A stretch of 64,000 nucleotides of DNA, taken from NCBI GenBank assembly GCA_964477265.1, contig CAYZDJ010000004.1, forward strand, positions 62,001 to 126,000, written 5' to 3'. Origin of the DNA: CAIVPM01 sp964477265. GTDB lineage: Bacteria; Bacteroidota; Bacteroidia; Chitinophagales; Chitinophagaceae. How positions within the stretch are numbered: position 1 is the first letter of the stretch; every line of letters begins with the position of its first letter. Position numbers and translations under genes: made by a program. Below the pieces are notes generated by a model. It made no database searches. It worked only from the letters and a program-made list of their open reading frames with translations, and was not told where the DNA came from. Positions 60,826 to 64,000 of the stretch are shown piece by piece.

Positions 60826-60843
60826 TTTGAAATTTTTTAAAAT

Positions 60844-61311
60844 ATGGTTTCAAAATTAAATATTGACAAATTGGATTTGCAAATCATACAGGCATTAATG
60901 GAAGATGCAGATATTAGCTATGCAGATTTAGGCAAGAAACTTTTTGTAAGTGGAGGCACTATTCATGTAAGGATAAAAAAGCTGGAAGAACAAAAAATTG
61001 TGAAGGGAAGAAGGCTTATTGCAGATTTAAAAATGCTGGGCTACGATGTAATTGCATTTATTGGTGTGTATTTGCAAAAAAGCTCTTTATATGATTCTGT
61101 TGCAAAAGAGCTAAAAAAAATTCCTGAAATTGTGAGATTAAATTATACCACAGGAAACTATAGCATGTTTGCAGAAATTGCATGTAAAGATATTCAGCAG
61201 CTACGTGTGGTACTGCATGATAAATTGCAAAACATTGTAGGCATAGAAAGAACTGAAACCTTTATTTCGCTTGAAGAAAGCTTTAGCAGAACAGTGAATG
61301 TTGTTGCTTAA
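60844..61311 (+). CDS. Lrp/AsnC-family transcriptional regulator
   Basis: 155 aa. N-terminal winged helix (LDLQIIQALMEDADISYADLGKKLFVSGGTIHVRIKKLEEQKIVKGRRLIADLKMLGYDV) and C-terminal RAM/ligand-binding domain (VYLQKSSLYDSVAKELKKIPEIVRLNYTTGNYSMFAEIACKDIQQL). Such regulators respond to amino acids. It is monocistronic, next to the tRNA-like RNA that is transcribed away from it. The target is unknown. Confidence 0.9.
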   Translation: MVSKLNIDKLDLQIIQALMEDADISYADLGKKLFVSGGTIHVRIKKLEEQKIVKGRRLIADLKMLGYDVIAFIGVYLQKSSLYDSVAKELKKIPEIVRLNYTTGNYSMFAEIACKDIQQLRVVLHDKLQNIVGIERTETFISLEESFSRTVNVVA

Positions 61312-61313
61312 CA

Positions 61314-61526
61314 TTAATTGTTTTTTGCAGGATATTTTTCAATTAAATTCTCTGGCCTTATTGGTCTTTTTTCAAAATTACCACCACAGTTAGGGCAGGT
61401 ATTGTTCAAAATATTTTCTGCACAGTTTTTGCAAAAAGTACATTCAAAGCTGCAAATCATTGCCTGTGTTGAATTGTAGGGCAAAGGTTTATTGCAATGT
61501 TCGCAGTTGGGTTTTAGTAAAAGCAT
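61314..61526 (-). CDS. DUF1272 zinc-ribbon-like protein
   Basis: 70 aa. Four CxxC-type pairs: NCEHCNK, CSFECTFCKNC and CPNCGG. The order and spacing match DUF1272 (LxPNCExCxxxLP...ICSFECTFCxxC...CPNCGG). Probably zinc-binding; function unknown. It is convergent with the Lrp gene, the stops being 3 nt apart. Confidence 0.82.
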   Translation of the reverse strand: MLLLKPNCEHCNKPLPYNSTQAMICSFECTFCKNCAENILNNTCPNCGGNFEKRPIRPENLIEKYPAKNN

Positions 61527-61589
61527 AATTATTTTAAAACAAAATTATTCATCTCATCATTTTGGCAATTTATTTAGCTATACAAATAT

Positions 61590-61675
61590 TTTCGCTTAGA
61601 GAAAAGGAGTGAAGGAGAAAATGAGATAGCGAATTCAACTCTTAATCTCTTTTACTTATTTACCTCTTAGCGAAA
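61590..61675. repeat. Inverted-repeat element, copy B
   Basis: TTTCGCTTAGAG (61590-61601) and CTCTTAGCGAAA (61664-61675) are inverted ends with one mismatch. Next to them GAAAAGGAGTGAAG on the left and ATCTCTTTTACTTATTTAC on the right match copy A at 21315. A MITE or large hairpin repeat. Confidence 0.65.
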
Positions 61676-61763
61676 CAAAGTAAAAGGGAGAAATAATTGA
61701 TGTTTCTCTTTTTAACATTTCATTAAGCATATTTGTTAGAACTTAGCCAAGCAAAAATTTACA

Positions 61764-63683
61764 ATGTTTTCCATTAATAAATATTTTTTAGTCCTTAGTT
61801 TTTCTTTTTGTTGCAGTTATGTTTTTGCCCAAAACTATCAACCACAAAACATAAATAGTAAAGCAGTTAAGCTATATGCAAAGGCTGTTGAACATATTGG
61901 CTATGGCGAATTGCAAGATGCGATTACTACACTAAAAAAGACAATAGAATTAGATGGCAATTATGTAGATGCTTATTTGAGTTTAGCTGGGGTGTACGGA
62001 GAGAAAAAAGATTATGCCAATGCCATAAATTATTACGAGCAAGCCATTGCAAAAGATAGTTTATATACTAAAATGTATCAATTGCCATATTGTATAAACC
62101 TTGCTGGCATTGGAAAATTTGAAGATGCTCTAAAAGCTATCAATACTTTTTTATCTATTCCAGATTTGAACGATAGAAGTAAAGGAGCTGCTAATTACAG
62201 AAAAAAGAACTGTGAGTTTGCCATCGATTATCAAAAAAAGCATCCACACTTAAACTATGTTTTTACACCTGTAAATCTTGGTGATAGTGTTAATACCTTT
62301 CGTTCAGAATATTACCCAACATTAAGTATTAGCGACAGCTTATTGGTTTTTACAAGAATGACAAATCATGGTGAAGAGTTTGTAAAGTCTGATATGATTA
62401 ATGGAGAATTTAGATTGGCAGAAACCGTTGATGGCAGCATAAACATGCAGGCGTTGAAAGGTGCAGCTACAGTAAGCAACGATGGTGAATATTTAATTTT
62501 TGCAGGGGATTTTGGCGAACGTGGTTATGGTAGCTATGACTTATATATATCTTACCAAACACCAGATGGCTGGAGTGAACCAGAAAACCTGGGAGGTAAT
62601 ATTAACACGCCTTATTGGGAAAGTGCACCAAGCATTAGCCCTGATAGCAGAACACTTTATTTTAGCAGCGACAGGCCTGATGGTTATGGCTTAAGGGATT
62701 TATATATGAGCACAAAACAAAGCAATGGCAAATGGGGACCTGCTGTTAACCTTGGTGCAACTATAAATACAAAAGGAAACGATTTGTATCCTTATATACA
62801 TGCAGACAATCAAACGCTTTACTACACAAGTGATGGATTGCCTGGCTATGGAAATACCGATTTATACATTAGCAGAAAAACTGGCTTAGACGAATGGAGT
62901 ACGCCAGAGAATTTAGGTTTTCCAATTAATACCATTGAAGATGAAGGCAGCATTTGCATTAGTAGCGATGGCTCAACTGCTTACTATGCAAGCGATAGAG
63001 CTGATAGCAAGGGTGGATTGGATTTATATAAATTTGAATTAAGGGATGATATAAGGCCCTTTAAAACATTGTATGTTAAAGGCACAGTAAGCGATTCAAA
63101 AACAAATAAAGGCCTGCCAAGCAGCGTTGAATTGATTGACAATAAAACCAACAAAACAATAATGAAAGTTACTGCTGATGAGCTTGGTAAATACTGGATT
63201 CCATTGCCAACAGGAAAAGATTACACGTTTGTTGTAAACAGGAAAGGCTATTTGTATTACAGCAATGTTTATGAGTTAAGCAAGGAAAAATCGGATAGCA
63301 CCTATATAAAAGATATTACACTTGAACCTATAGAACTTAATACAGTAAAGACTTTCAAGAATGTACAGTTTGAAACAAACTCGTATGCCTTATTGCCAAT
63401 AAGTAAAGTTGAGCTGGATAAATTATTGCAAATACTTACAGAAAATTCAACCCTTAAATTAGAAATAATGGGGCATACAGATAATATTGGCAAAGCAGAA
63501 GATAACATAAAGCTTTCTACAAACAGGGCTAAGTCAGTTGTTGATTATTTGGTAAGTAAAGGCATTCCTACAGCACGACTTTCCTATAAAGGGTTAGGTT
63601 CTACAAAACCAATAGCAGATAACAACACAGAAGAAGGAAGAAAAAGAAACAGGAGAACAGAATTTGTGATTGTGGGATTGTAA
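61764..63683 (+). CDS. porE: PorE-like protein: TPR, beta-propeller, CRD and OmpA domain
   Basis: 639 aa. Signal peptide (SYVFAQ), TPR repeats to about 140 (AVEHIGYGELQDAITTLKKTIELDG, DYANAINYYEQAIAKD), five PD40/WD40-like blades (ISPDSRTLYFSSDRPDGYGLRDLYMS and similar) to about 430, a carboxypeptidase-regulatory-like domain (KGTVSDSKTNKGLPSSVELID) and a C-terminal OmpA peptidoglycan-binding domain (ILTENSTLKLEIMGHTDNIG...RLSYKGLGSTKPI). This domain order is that of PorE, a T9SS component tethered to peptidoglycan. Paralogs with the same plan exist, so PorE itself is an inference. Confidence 0.78.
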   Translation: MFSINKYFLVLSFSFCCSYVFAQNYQPQNINSKAVKLYAKAVEHIGYGELQDAITTLKKTIELDGNYVDAYLSLAGVYGEKKDYANAINYYEQAIAKDSLYTKMYQLPYCINLAGIGKFEDALKAINTFLSIPDLNDRSKGAANYRKKNCEFAIDYQKKHPHLNYVFTPVNLGDSVNTFRSEYYPTLSISDSLLVFTRMTNHGEEFVKSDMINGEFRLAETVDGSINMQALKGAATVSNDGEYLIFAGDFGERGYGSYDLYISYQTPDGWSEPENLGGNINTPYWESAPSISPDSRTLYFSSDRPDGYGLRDLYMSTKQSNGKWGPAVNLGATINTKGNDLYPYIHADNQTLYYTSDGLPGYGNTDLYISRKTGLDEWSTPENLGFPINTIEDEGSICISSDGSTAYYASDRADSKGGLDLYKFELRDDIRPFKTLYVKGTVSDSKTNKGLPSSVELIDNKTNKTIMKVTADELGKYWIPLPTGKDYTFVVNRKGYLYYSNVYELSKEKSDSTYIKDITLEPIELNTVKTFKNVQFETNSYALLPISKVELDKLLQILTENSTLKLEIMGHTDNIGKAEDNIKLSTNRAKSVVDYLVSKGIPTARLSYKGLGSTKPIADNNTEEGRKRNRRTEFVIVGL

Positions 63684-63688
63684 AGTAG

Positions 63689-64000
63689 TTATTGGTTTGA
63701 CATTTCCCAAAACCTATCATGCAACTCCAGCACTTGCTTAATAATTAATTGCTGTTCGTCATTTACAATTACTGCATCGCAAAGCTTTAATTTTATAGTG
63801 TCATCAATCTGGTTTTGCATTCTCGCATCAACTTGTTCTTTGGTAATGTTGTCCCTTTGCATCACTCGTTTATAACGTATATGCTTAGGTGCAAACACAC
63901 CTATTACAAAATTTAAATTGGTTGCACTACCTGCTTCAAACATAAGTGCAGCTTCTTTTATAACATATTTACTTTTTTGCTGCAATACCCAATTGTTATA
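63689..64000 (-). CDS. coaE: Dephospho-CoA kinase, C-terminal part (cut by window edge)
   Basis: The frame runs in from the right edge (YNNWVLQQKSKYVIKEAALMFEAGSATNLNFVIGVFAP) with the conserved EAALMFEAGS region and RYKRVMQRDNITKEQVDARMQNQ. The stop is at 63689. CoaE makes CoA from dephospho-CoA. The P-loop half is outside. An internal TTG (63985) could be mistaken for the start, but homology extends beyond it. It is convergent with the PorE-like gene, stops 5 nt apart. Confidence 0.88.
   Translation of the reverse strand, partial: YNNWVLQQKSKYVIKEAALMFEAGSATNLNFVIGVFAPKHIRYKRVMQRDNITKEQVDARMQNQIDDTIKLKLCDAVIVNDEQQLIIKQVLELHDRFWEMSNQ

Overview
The window is AT-rich bacterial DNA from a member of the Bacteroidota. 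The evidence is the type IX secretion and gliding genes (GldD, GldE, PorG-like, PorE-like, PorV-like, GldA-like), secreted proteins with T9SS C-terminal sorting domains, SPOR and OmpA envelope proteins, and promoters of the TAnnTTTG type. A Chitinophagales-like lineage is likely (inference from gene order and protein style), but genus cannot be told. No prophage, CRISPR array, rRNA or complete insertion sequence was seen.

Layout. 1-378 is the start of ffh. 0.5-4 kb holds a lipoprotein-like methyltransferase, envelope genes and a PorV-family protein. 4.1-9.1 kb holds ssb-gldE-(membrane protein)-gldD, then porG and nadK on the other strand. 9.2-14 kb is housekeeping (alaS, queD, nadD, feoA-like, ybeY) with an HTH gene preceded by eight ~21-bp direct repeats. 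14-23 kb holds an HNH nuclease gene, mnmG, beta-barrel proteins, a transketolase half, FKBP, an aminotransferase, a DNA glycosylase and a peptidase. 22-27.4 kb is a leftward operon beginning with deoC, a full aldehyde dehydrogenase and a second aldehyde dehydrogenase lacking the catalytic part. 27.5-35.5 kb holds lysA, meaB, a CDGSH protein, PPK2, mscL, a BamA-like protein, DUF4271 and hemD.

37-44 kb is more accessory: a 945-aa T9SS beta-helix protein, a 655-bp gap with a 34-bp perfect palindrome and an 11-copy GCACA microsatellite, a MITE-like repeat, and several short secreted or unknown proteins. 44-60 kb returns to core functions (GldA-like ATPase, MFS transporter, class D beta-lactamase overlapping murF, trmD, a pectate-lyase-like T9SS protein, LolE-like permease, Nfu, TerC, RodA, EngB), with a dockerin/cohesin protein between them. 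At 60.5-60.7 kb a 169-nt tRNA-like RNA with a 98-nt variable region and its own terminator is the most unusual feature. The window closes with an Lrp regulator, a PorE-like OmpA protein and the end of coaE.

Two themes run through the window. Short dispersed repeats lie both between genes and in frame inside genes (alaS, meaB, the GldA-like gene, T9SS proteins). Several genes have a TAnnTTTG box only 4-6 nt before the ATG, suggesting leaderless transcripts.
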